NCBI GenBank assembly: GCA_022059125.1
Contig: JAEUWY010000002.1
Span: 3,472,001 to 3,536,000 of the forward strand
Origin: Corynespora cassiicola
Lineage: Eukaryota > Ascomycota > Dothideomycetes > Pleosporales > Corynesporascaceae
Reading direction: 5' to 3'
DNA length: 64,000 nt
In this document: positions 12,320 through 21,301 of the stretch, piece after piece
How the letters are laid out: every line of letters starts with the position of its first letter
How positions within the stretch are numbered: the first letter of the stretch is position 1
Notes under the pieces: model-generated
The model's input: the letters and a program-made list of their open reading frames with translations, nothing else
Database searches by the model: none
What the model was told of the DNA's origin: nothing
Made by a program: the position numbers and the translations under genes

Positions 12320-14416
12320 ATGGCCCGAGTAGTAGTAGTGCCACTGCGCGGAGGCTCTGACGGGGATCCAACCCACGTCCCCAAGGGCCAGGGTCATACT
12401 ATCGTAGACCCGCCAACTATTTATCTCGAGAAAATCGCAAAACTTTGGATGGAAGATCGGGGAGAAGCACAGCCAGATATCAATTATATTCTCGAGAAAC
12501 TGCCCCAAGGATATGTCCTGTACCAGAAACAGCGCGGTAAAGGACCCAAAGCTGCGGACAAATGGCTGTATGGCCATCCTTCTCACCGGTATTTTGACTC
12601 GCCGAATCGGTTCTTTCCGCACTTCAAATACATGATGGAAAACTCAGGCGACACTATGGGCTGTCCCTGTACTGTTTGTAACACAAAGAAGGGGATCATA
12701 CCCAATATTGGTGCATCCAGACGAAGCTCTACCACCTCCATTTCTAGGAGGGCTTCTCCTGCAGTTGGTCCCGTGAACCCACCATCAAACATTTCTGCAA
12801 TGGGTTCCACGAAGCCATCAAAGGGCACTGTAGGCCGTCCGAAAATTAATCATCCCCCGGCCGGACTCGACACTAGCCGAGTCGATGAGGAAGGAACACC
12901 CGATGTCTATCGTAACCTGATCGAGAAGACACGCCGCCAGATCAGCATCGACGAGCCTATTACCGAGCCTTTGAGTCTGGACTGGCGGGCAGAACAGGCG
13001 ATCTTGCCTGGACTCCTAGCCAAGTATGAGCAGGAGCAACAATTTATCCCCCGGAGTGGAGACATTGTACTATTCGTACGAGAGTTGCTCACTAACGTGG
13101 ATATACGTCTTGAGAAGACATCCGGAAGCTACCGGATCTATGACAGAGAGAGAAAGACATTTGGAGTATTTCCGCTTTGGGAGGCAGGAATAATCGGTCA
13201 ACCACCGGCGGAAACTGTAGTCATGGACGATGTGGTGGAAGAAACTAACAAAGAATTGAACGTCACCTGGTCGGGCGTGCGTGTCGAGCCTATTCCACAC
13301 CCAAATGAGGACGACAAGTCGTTGTCCATGAGGCACAGATACGTCCCCCTCCGACAGGTGCGACCGTTTCTTCTATGGAAGCAGTACATGCACGGTATAC
13401 CCGAGGATGAGTGGCACCAGACAATCAAGAATGCCCTGGCTCTGATGTCCACGATATCACTTGTTGGGAAGTATCGCTTCCGCGGCACCTGGCCTGAAGC
13501 CTTCATCTACTGCCACGGCATGTTCATCGGCAGCGAGATGATCGCCGTAGGCGACACCGTCCGCCTGCTCCCCAAGACAGGCTTCACGACTTCAACCGAC
13601 ATCATGGTCATCAAGACAATCCGGCTCAAGCACTCAAACTTGGACCTAGCATCCTCCAACGACTACGACGACGGCCGTCCCTACAACTCCGCCGTGTACG
13701 TCTACGGCGCCGCATTCACGACCGACGAGGCGCGGGCGGAGAAGGGATACCCAACGTCATCTAACATCTGCACGCTGGAAGGCTACGGCACTTTTTACCC
13801 ACTCCACGCTCCCGGCAAGGAGATGGCAGTCCCTTACGCGCGACTGCTAAGCCGCGTCTACGAAGCCACCGCCATGAAGCTCTGGCTCGGCGAGTCTGTT
13901 GTCGACCTCGATACGGGCCGCGAGGGCGTGGTCGAGGCACGCGAGTACGCTCGCGAGCACGACCACCGCATCGCGGAGGAGATGGATGCCACGTGGTACT
14001 GGGCGGATTCGCGCTCCGAGGCCCTGGACTTACACACGGTCAATGGGCTTGAGGTCAGCAAGTATGATAGCATGCGTGACACCCGCGAGTTGCGCCAGGC
14101 GAGCAAGATACTGGAGAGGCAGGCTGCTGAGGGCGAGGATGCGGATCGAAGTGGCCTTCGGCGGTTCATGGCAGATGCAGAAGCGGGGATGTCGAACTCG
14201 AATTCGAACTCGGGGTCAGTGACAGGACGGAAACGCACCAGGTCGGCTGTGGACTTGAGCAGCGATGAGGAGCAGGATGACGAGGCCGAGGAGGACGAGA
14301 TTCGTCGCGAGATGAGGATCGTGGAACACCATGCGTCTCCCGAGAAGAAGAAGTCGAACGTCGAAATTGTCATTGAGGGGTCGCGTTCAAGGGGCAGCAC
14401 GGGGAGTAGATTCTAA
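12320..14416 (+). CDS. clr2: Cryptic loci regulator 2 (Clr2)-like transcription-silencing protein
   Basis: In fission yeast Clr2 is a subunit of the SHREC histone deacetylase/remodeller complex that silences heterochromatin. This intronless 698-aa protein fits the fungal Clr2 family. The N-terminal part (about 35-125) carries WLYGHPSHRYFDSPNRFFPH and the conserved CPCTVC cluster (Cys115, 117, 120), possibly metal-binding. A central block follows (about 230-420, with DIVLFVRELL and YRFRGTWPEAFIYCHG). A further conserved block around 520-610 includes MDATWYWADSRSEALDLHTVNG. The C-terminus is acidic and disordered, with Asn-Ser repeats (SNSNSNSG) and DEEQDDEAEEDE. The ATG at 12320 is the first after a repeat-bearing leader. 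A role in heterochromatin follows from the family only; nothing in the neighbouring genes points to it. Confidence 0.88.
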   Translation: MARVVVVPLRGGSDGDPTHVPKGQGHTIVDPPTIYLEKIAKLWMEDRGEAQPDINYILEKLPQGYVLYQKQRGKGPKAADKWLYGHPSHRYFDSPNRFFPHFKYMMENSGDTMGCPCTVCNTKKGIIPNIGASRRSSTTSISRRASPAVGPVNPPSNISAMGSTKPSKGTVGRPKINHPPAGLDTSRVDEEGTPDVYRNLIEKTRRQISIDEPITEPLSLDWRAEQAILPGLLAKYEQEQQFIPRSGDIVLFVRELLTNVDIRLEKTSGSYRIYDRERKTFGVFPLWEAGIIGQPPAETVVMDDVVEETNKELNVTWSGVRVEPIPHPNEDDKSLSMRHRYVPLRQVRPFLLWKQYMHGIPEDEWHQTIKNALALMSTISLVGKYRFRGTWPEAFIYCHGMFIGSEMIAVGDTVRLLPKTGFTTSTDIMVIKTIRLKHSNLDLASSNDYDDGRPYNSAVYVYGAAFTTDEARAEKGYPTSSNICTLEGYGTFYPLHAPGKEMAVPYARLLSRVYEATAMKLWLGESVVDLDTGREGVVEAREYAREHDHRIAEEMDATWYWADSRSEALDLHTVNGLEVSKYDSMRDTRELRQASKILERQAAEGEDADRSGLRRFMADAEAGMSNSNSNSGSVTGRKRTRSAVDLSSDEEQDDEAEEDEIRREMRIVEHHASPEKKKSNVEIVIEGSRSRGSTGSRF

Positions 14417-14643
14417 AGTGAGATCTTGAAGCGAGGGGGGATGGGAATGAGTGTGGCAATATCATCAAACGACGAAGGAATGAGCAAAAGACACTGCGTT
14501 CAGGAGCCTGGGAGCAAAGGGTGGAAATATGCATGTCTCTGGGGTCGGTATATCTGGATTGCCCCATACCCATCTATCGCCTGGGAGGACTATGGATGGC
14601 ACCAGCCGGCGTGGACTATGGGCTACTCTTCTATTTCGGATTC

Positions 14644-14671
14644 CAGCCCTCAGCCCTCAGCCCTCAGCCCT
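14644..14671. repeat. (CAGCCCT)4 tandem repeat
   Basis: Four perfect 7-bp units lie in the clr2 3' flank. Confidence 0.8.
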
Positions 14672-15144
14672 TGGATTTATGTTCTGCAACCAGAGCCCAC
14701 TCATCCCCACACATGTACGGAAAACAGATTTATCAAGGATATCAAAATATTGGAGATACGAGCTGGATCGGATCGGTTGGCTTCATGGGAGCCGCACCAT
14801 CTGATCCACGTTCTACCGCTCAACGGTATGGTGCTGGAGAAGAAGACAAAACTTTCCAAGAAAAAAAAACATTAGTTTAAAAAAAGTTCAATATATATTA
14901 ACCAAACGTCGGGTCCGATTGCGTGCTTCGTCTCCGTTGTCCGTGCTAACATACCATACACTATATGTGCTGCTCATAACGACACAAAAGGTGGTGCAAA
15001 TAGTCGGTTGGAACCAACTAGACATGACGGGATTCGGAGAGCGACCGTTTCAATACGATGCAGGGGGAGTTGATAACGGCTTTCAGGTTTCAGGCTGGGT
15101 AGCACAGGACGGAGCAGCCGAGCTTCCTTCATGTCCATGTCGTG

Positions 15145-15164
15145 TTGATTGATTGATTGATTGA
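15145..15164. repeat. (TTGA)5 microsatellite
   Basis: Five perfect tetranucleotide units in non-coding DNA. Confidence 0.85.
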
Positions 15165-15445
15165 TTAGTCGAATCTATCTACGACATAAACTGGCACGCG
15201 TGGTGCGCATGTATAGGTGTGTTTATTTTGTGCTCCCGTTCAACGCCAGTCGTATCCAAGCCAAAAGCCAAGCCGTCTCAGCGCGCCTTGCCATGCCTGC
15301 CAATGCCATCACATCCCAAAGCACAAAGAATAAGCCGTGTGCCCATCCGCCGATACACACAATCGCCAGACTCCATTAACAATTAAGGTAACTTGAACAG
15401 GCGCCGAAGGTGGGCCTGATAGCGAGAGTCAGCTGATGACGAGCT

Positions 15446-16862
15446 CTACCCATCGGTCTTCATCTCCTCGTCGGGCTTCTCCTTGGGCTCGTCGGCGGCT
15501 TCGCTTCCGTCCTTCATTTCCTCATCCTTGGATTCTTCCTCAGCTGCGGCTGCGGTTGTGGCTGAAGGAGGCTGTGGACTCTTGCTCGAGCGCTCGATGC
15601 TGGGTCTCCCAACGGCACCTTCAATATCAAGGCCGCCGCTAGGCTTCTGTGGGCCAGTGTCTTCCATGCCGATGATCTCAGGACCGCGGGCGTGGGGGGC
15701 TTCCTCCTCGCCTTCAACCGTCTCGACGACCGGAGCACCGCCTTCTGCCTCGGCAATCGTGGTGCGCGCAGGATGGCTGGTAAGAGTATGGGGGTTGTTG
15801 AGCACAATGCCGGCCTCTTGCTCCTGGCGCAAAATCTCGCCTTGGGTGACTGGGCCGGTGGCTGGCAGCGTCTCGCCCTCGGGATGGGAAGACGCGATCT
15901 GGGAGTTATTCGGCGGCGGGGTCTGGACAGGTGGTGCCGACGCGTTCAGAGAATTGTTCATCATGCCCACCGTGACGGTTTCGATTCTCCCAGCGCCATG
16001 GGGGCCCTCGACTATCTCGGTGCTCTCCGATATCAGCTCGTTCTGGGTACCACGGTTCTGCAACCAGGGAATGGGAGTGAGCAATGCACCGCCAAGGGCT
16101 TCGTCGGAGCCCAAGGGAGCAGACTGGGAGGTCGGTGTGGATGTGGTGCCATTGAGCAGACCGCCGGCGGTGGGGAGAATGGCCTGGGGGAGGGGGAAGA
16201 TGGTGGTGGGACTCGACACGTTGACGACGCGGTCCAGTGCGCGCAGGTAGGGCGGCAGGTACTTGTACCTCCTCTTGGGCTCAAGTATCAGCTCGGCCAG
16301 ACGCTGGATGGTGTGCGGCGGGTTCTTGGGGAAGTTGGTAGACAGGGCGGAGCGGATGGACGCGTAGAAATTTGTCGTCTCTTGGGGCAGGGCCTGGGTG
16401 TCGACGGGGGCAGCAAAGGCAGGCACGGGCGGGCGCGTGGGCGTCGAGGGCGGGGCATTCTCCTTGTCGGTGGCCTGCGACTCCTGGCTGGAGAGGGCGT
16501 TTTGCGGGCGCGCGGGGGTGGTTGCGGCGGACGGGGCAGAGGCGACGGCGGTGGGCTTGGGAAATTCGTTCAGGATCTGCTCGCGGGTCAGCGCATCATG
16601 GCCACTGCGGGCTTGGGAGCGGGGCAGGCAGACCTCATCGAGGCGATCCAGGATGTACTGCAGCGTCTTGGGCCATTCCGCTCTAGCATTGAGGGTCAGC
16701 GGTGCGGGTCTGGGTGGGCGGCGACATCGAGGGGCACACGCACGGGTCGAGCGAGCCGTCGGCGGCGGCCTGGTGCAGGATGGACTCGGCTGCGGCAGGA
16801 GAGAGGACATCAGCAGGCGGTGAGGTGCAGCGCAGGGGTGGGTGCTGGGTACCAGAGGTCAT
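15446..16862 (-). CDS. PPP4R2: PPP4R2-family regulatory subunit of protein phosphatase 4
   Basis: PP4 regulatory subunit R2 targets the PP4 catalytic subunit, for example in DNA-damage recovery (yeast Psy4). Exon 1 is 16744-16862 and exon 2 is 15446-16682, with a 61-nt GT-AG intron at 16683-16743, giving 451 aa. Splicing joins ...DGSLDP to AEWPKTLQYILDRLDE, removing a stop in the unspliced frame. The family core is the N-terminal half: ILDRLDEVC, FPKNPPHTIQRLAELILEP, YLPPYLRALDRVVNVSSP and a fungal block EALGGALLTPIPWLQ. The C-terminal half is disordered, acidic and ends in a Glu/Lys-rich tail (EEESKDEEMKDG), a common feature of R2 proteins. The start is the first ATG upstream of the intron in the correct phase. 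Large opposite-strand frames over this gene (522 and 348 aa) are GC-driven shadows. Confidence 0.85.
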
Positions 16863-18343
16863 GGCTGGGATGGGGGACGGCGGCCGTTGGAGAAGCGTTC
16901 ACGACGCGAACGATGATGATGGAAAGCTGCACTGGCAGCTCGGGCGGCGTGCTCTCCGCGCTCGACTGCGCCACGGGCCGACTGGCCAAATTTACACACG
17001 GCGGGACGGGCAGGGTGCGCGCAGCCAATGGGCGGCGGGCGTGGGCTGCGACGCGTCGGCGGTCCACTGGCGGCAGGCTGAGCAGGCGGGAGGTGGCCGG
17101 CCGTGTGTGGCAGGGCACATGGGACGGTGCGGCTGTGCAGGCGGGCGGGCGTGTGAGCATGCGGACGTCGGCGTCTTGTCGCTGCTTCGTTCCAAACGGG
17201 CCAGGCCAAGCCGGTGCTGCCTCTGGGCGCGCGAGGCCGGCCTGGCCTCCTCCCTTTTGATCGCCCGCCAGTTGCTGTTGTTGTGCTGCTGTGCTGCTGC
17301 TGCTGCCCGTCTTAACCGCCCCGTCCCCCCCTCTTCGCCCGCGACCCATCTCCGCCGCCGCTGCTGCTCTGCGCTGCTCTGCGCTGCACATCCCCATCGC
17401 CATCGTCAACTGCCCGTGCGCCTTGCGCCGTTGCTGGTCGTATCGGCGTCGTGGGCCTTTCAGCTGCTCGCGCTCGCTCCACTGGGCCCGCCGACCCAAC
17501 CCCCGTCGGACACTGTGCACTGCTGCAGGCCTACAACCGGTACATACAGGGCTCCTCCCATCAGCACTACTACCCAACATCAACCACACGTCCCCCATCT
17601 CATATCCGACGCCGCCCCGTCGCTCGAGCGCCTCGCACTGCTCCTCTCCTCTCCCCATCCTCACTCACTCACCCACCCACTCTCACTCACCCACCCGCTC
17701 GCTCGCTCGCTCGCTCGTCGCCCACCTGCGCCGCCCGCCCATCGCTAGCCCACCATCGCTACCGCCGCCAACCTGCCAACCCTCACACGACGTTCCAAGC
17801 TGTCACGCCTGCCATCCGCCTCTCCACACCCTGGCCCAGCTCCCTTCGAGGTTTCAGAGTCGCGCGAGCCCCCAAGCATAACTCCTGCATCCGATCCCTT
17901 GGTTGTACGGGTTTCAGCATCCCACCTCGCCCATTGCCGTCGTCCGACTTTTGCGCTCGCTGCATCGCAAAGAGCGCCCGCAAGTGCCTCACTCTAGTCT
18001 CAGCTGTGCATCCGGCCAGCCCAGCTCCCAGCGCTGCCGCGACGACGACGCACGCCCTCGCCGTCGCACGCCCACACGCATCCACGCCCGCACGCTCGCA
18101 CGCTCCTCGCGACACTCATTAACCCTCCCGCTGCAGCCGCTCGCTCGCGGCTGACCCTCTGTCAAAATTCCTAACCACGAGGCTCGCACATCCCTCCTCG
18201 GAGGCCAACCTCTGGACCGCGACTATCAGCCCTTTACCTACCCAAACCCGCCGCAGCCGGGTTTTGATCCGCAACCCGGCGGTTACCACCACCGCGAAGG
18301 CTTCCCCACACAGCTGCCGCCTCCAGTGCGCCGCACCCCCAGG
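16863..18343 (+). promoter_or_regulatory. Divergent promoter and very long ATG-free leader of the UPF0658 gene
   Basis: No ATG occurs on the plus strand from 17162 to 18343, although the DNA is open in several frames. The stretch is C-rich with CA/CT/GC microsatellites (notably 17660-17718). The last 189 nt (18155-18343) are open and in frame with the gene and encode a protein-like Pro/Gln/Tyr-rich segment with no AUG. Confidence 0.55.
17660..17718. repeat. Compound CTCA / CACC / GCTC tetranucleotide repeat
   Basis: Runs of CTCA and CACC are followed by five GCTC units. They lie in the presumed leader of the UPF0658 gene. Confidence 0.7.
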
Positions 18344-19487
18344 ATGTACATCCCCAACACAAAGTGGACGTGGCTGTTCCTCATCACGGCCGTCGTCCAG
18401 GCCGTCGTCGCCCTCGCTCTTGAATCGTATGTGATTATCCTTCGCTTTGCGACCATTCCCCCAGCTGACTGTGACTGCGCCGCAGATATGTCTTTGCAAA
18501 GTTCCAGCATGCGCTTCACGATCAAATCCCCGACCGCCTCAATGAGACCCGCACCATCCCAACCTACCTTGCCGTCTTCATGTTCGGCTACATTTACCAA
18601 ATGCTGCTTGTCTACGATGCCCTGCGCATGAAGAACACCATTCAGGTCATCGGTCTGGTCCTTTACAACCTTGGCATCCTCATCTACGCTGGCATCCAAT
18701 TCGACCAGATTGACGATGCCGTCAAGACTCTCGACCGCGAGAACTTTATCCGTCCTCATTTCTGGGAGGACGTCAAGCCCATGCTCATCACCTTGCCCAT
18801 CCTCATGGCCGCCGCGACCATCGTCATGGCCTTCCTCGCATGGAAGCTATACGATGAGTTCGCTTGGACTATTTACAAGCACATCAGTGCTGACCTTCGC
18901 TTGAAGCGGAGGTACCTTACTTACCAGGTACGACTCGACGCACCGGCGCCTTCCGTCGTGCGCGCCTTGCTAACCGCCTCGCCTAGATTTACATTGCCCT
19001 GCTCAAGTTCGACTTTTTCTTCTTCTTGGCCTTTACCGTCCAATTCCTGGTCGTCGTCGAAAACACGAGCAACATTGAGCTCGCACTGACTGCCGCCGCC
19101 CTCGCCATCACCTTTGTGTTGCTCTTCTTCGCCGCATGGTGGGTGCGCCGTGAGTCCATCGCCGGCATGGTTGTCATCATCGTCGTCTACTTCATCGCCC
19201 TGGCCTACTTCCTGTTCAAGCTCATCCGCATGTACGTCGCGGGCCAGACTCGCCTCAAGGACTACATGCCCGCCCGCAAGTCGCTCACCAGCTTCGCCGT
19301 CCTCACCATCCTGCTGCTCGTTGTCACCATCGTCATTGCTTGCATGTGCACTCACAACTTCAACAAGGGCTTGAAGCCGCACGTCAATAGCAAGAGCGGG
19401 CGCCGTGACAATGATAAGCACGCTTACAATACTGAGATGCCTGCGCTAAGTGGACCACAGCCATCGCAGCGCATGGAGATCGACTAA
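18344..19487 (+). CDS. UPF0658 Golgi apparatus membrane-protein family member
   Basis: This is a multispanning membrane protein of the fungal UPF0658 family (function unknown; a fission yeast member is Golgi-located). Exons are 18344-18426, 18486-18927 and 18987-19487, with 59-nt GT-AG introns at 18427-18485 and 18928-18986. From the first AUG (MYIPNTKWTWLFLITAVVQA) the protein is 341 aa. About seven hydrophobic segments are visible, including WLFLITAVVQAVVALAL, TYLAVFMFGYIYQMLLV, a VIGLVLYNLGILIY segment, MLITLPILMAAATIVMAF, FFFFLAFTVQFLVVV, ALAITFVLLFFAAWW and VVIIVVYFIALAYFLF, plus a last one before a basic tail. An in-frame stretch from a TGA at 18152 to the AUG encodes DRDYQPFTYPNPPQPGFDP and QLPPPVRRTPR, which looks coding. 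The true N-terminus may therefore begin at a non-AUG codon upstream. Confidence 0.85.
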
Positions 19488-20348
19488 AAAAAAACATTTG
19501 AATCTTCCTCTTTCTGCCGATCCGGATGCGATGCGATGCGCCCGGTATATGGAACGACTTTTTGGTTTGCGTTTTGCGTGCATGGCTGCGATCCGGACAC
19601 GATCCGGCTAATATGGCGTTTGGGGCTTGGAGGACTTACTGTACTTGAAAGGCCATGAATGTCAGGGTCGGGATCACTATTGGGATGGAACTTGGGCTCT
19701 GACATTTTGGATTCTGGATCCGCTGGGGCCAGCGTCGACTTTACTTATACCAACCGCTTATTTCTTAGTTATTCCCTTTGTACTTCACGAACGGCCGTTG
19801 TAAAAACTGTCAGCCTCTTGGACACTTGATCATAATAGATACCCGTGCAACTGGGAGTCAATAGGGGCTCCATGGTTTGGGATCATTAGATTGATGAGGG
19901 TCAACCGCTATGGAATGGATTTTGCTTTACTGTTCACCTTTGGGCCTACCTATTTGACACTCGACTCGTGACGTAAAAACAACCTTGAAAATCGGCCTCC
20001 ACCCCACGTGGAACGCCCGCCGTTTGATGCGGCGACCAGGTGACCCATCACGAGGAGCAAGAAATAAGCCACTTATTGTTTTTGACAGCTACGACGAAGC
20101 CGGTATCCCGGGCATTGATGGGCAGCCTGGAACCCCCATTCCCGACATCGTGGGCTGGTCCAAGCTCCCTGCAGCTAACGACATCATCAGGCCTGGGCCG
20201 CTCGCCCAAACCCCAAAGCTCCACAGTTTTCTTCTCCCTCCACATTTCTCTGGCCACAGGGTCTTTTTAACGTTTCCACCGCCATTTTCACTCACTCTCA
20301 CTCTTCCCCTTTTTGCATTCTCTCTTCCCTCCACAACCACCAGACACA
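19488..20348. other. Intergenic region between UPF0658 gene and sym1
   Basis: It holds the 3' flank of the UPF0658 gene and the sym1 promoter. A 159-aa frame at 19985-20464 starts at TTG and crosses the sym1 first exon, so I do not call it. The 60 bp before sym1 are pyrimidine-rich (TTCACTCACTCTCACTCTTCC). Confidence 0.5.
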
Positions 20349-21301
20349 ATGGCCTTCCGATGGTAAGTTGCATACCCAGTGGGGCGTGGGTTTGGGCTTG
20401 GGCAATGATTCATTGTCGAGAAGGGGGAACACGGCTAACGACGGATGTGCAGGTACCAAGCTAAGTTGAAGAGCGCGCCGCTCTTGACCTCGAGCATCAC
20501 CACCGCCGTATGCATTCTCCCCTCCCTTCTTTTCGAATTCCAGCCTGGTCAGCGCCCTTGAGACGAAACAAACCTCGTGTTCCGACGTCATCGCGGGCGC
20601 CCGCCAGCATCCAGCTCAATTGGGCACATACCAAGCGAACAAGGCCGCTGATGATTCATTCAGGTGCTCTTCGCGACCGGCGATGGCATGGCGCAGCAGG
20701 GTGTCGAGAAGCGCGGCCTCGATAAGCACGACTTTATGCGAACTGGCCGCATGGCCGCCTACGGAGGTGGTACGTTCACAACCGCCGGTCGTCTCTGCCC
20801 AACGCACTCGAATTAACAATTCCACTCAGCCATCTTCGGTCCCGCCGCTACCAAGTGGTACGGCTTCCTCGTGAAGCGCGTCAACCTATCCACCAACAAC
20901 CGCACGATTGCTGCCCGCGTCGCCTGCGATCAGCTCATCTTCGCGCCCATCAACATGGGCTTTTTCTTGTCTACCATGGCCTACCTCGAGGGTAACAGCG
21001 TCAAGGAGAGGCTCGACAAGGCCTATGTGCCCGGCCTGACCAAGAACTTTATGATCTGGCCCTGGGTGCAGGGCGTCAACTTCAAGTACGTGCCCCTGGA
21101 GCACAGGGTACTTGTTGTAAACTTTATCTCTCTAGGTGAGTATCCTTTTTCTCTCTCGGGCATCACATCAAGATATTCCTCCTTGGTATGAGAGATTATA
21201 GCTAACGGCGATCAGGCTGGAACTGCTACCTGAGCTACCTCAACTCCGGCGGCGACAGCCCCACCCCCGAGAAGGAAGGAGGACAGCTTCCTCCCCAGTA
21301 A
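20349..21301 (+). CDS. sym1: Sym1-like Mpv17/PMP22-family mitochondrial inner membrane protein
   Basis: Sym1 is the fungal Mpv17 homologue of the mitochondrial inner membrane, needed in yeast for growth on ethanol under heat stress. Five exons (20349-20362, 20453-20507, 20664-20769, 20830-21135, 21216-21301) and four GT-AG introns give 188 aa. Exon 1 is only 14 nt (MAFRW plus a split codon). Landmarks are [56 protein letters not shown], the family block [22 protein letters not shown], and [11 protein letters not shown] after the last intron. Four hydrophobic segments are expected. The length matches the family (about 170-200 aa). There is no cleavable presequence, as usual for this family. 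Exon phases are all consistent. Confidence 0.93.

Larger units (their letters stand above)
14417..15445. other. Convergent intergenic region, no gene seen
   Basis: This holds the 3' flanks of clr2 and of the PP4R2 gene. It contains a (CAGCCCT)4 run, an A-rich stretch near 14860-14885 and a (TTGA)5 microsatellite. Overlapping small frames in all phases at 14426-14880 look like non-coding readthrough. Confidence 0.5.

Noticed and set aside
15692..17260. 522-aa plus-strand open frame
   Set aside because: Lies opposite the PP4R2 gene; Gly/Arg-rich GC-skew shadow without a domain.
16702..17748. 348-aa plus-strand open frame
   Set aside because: Overlaps the PP4R2 first exon and the repeat-rich leader; composition is driven by CA/CT/GC repeats.
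19985..20464. 159-aa frame before sym1
   Set aside because: Begins at TTG and runs across the sym1 first exon and intron; the segment PGIDGQPGTPIPDIVGW looks protein-like but has no other support.
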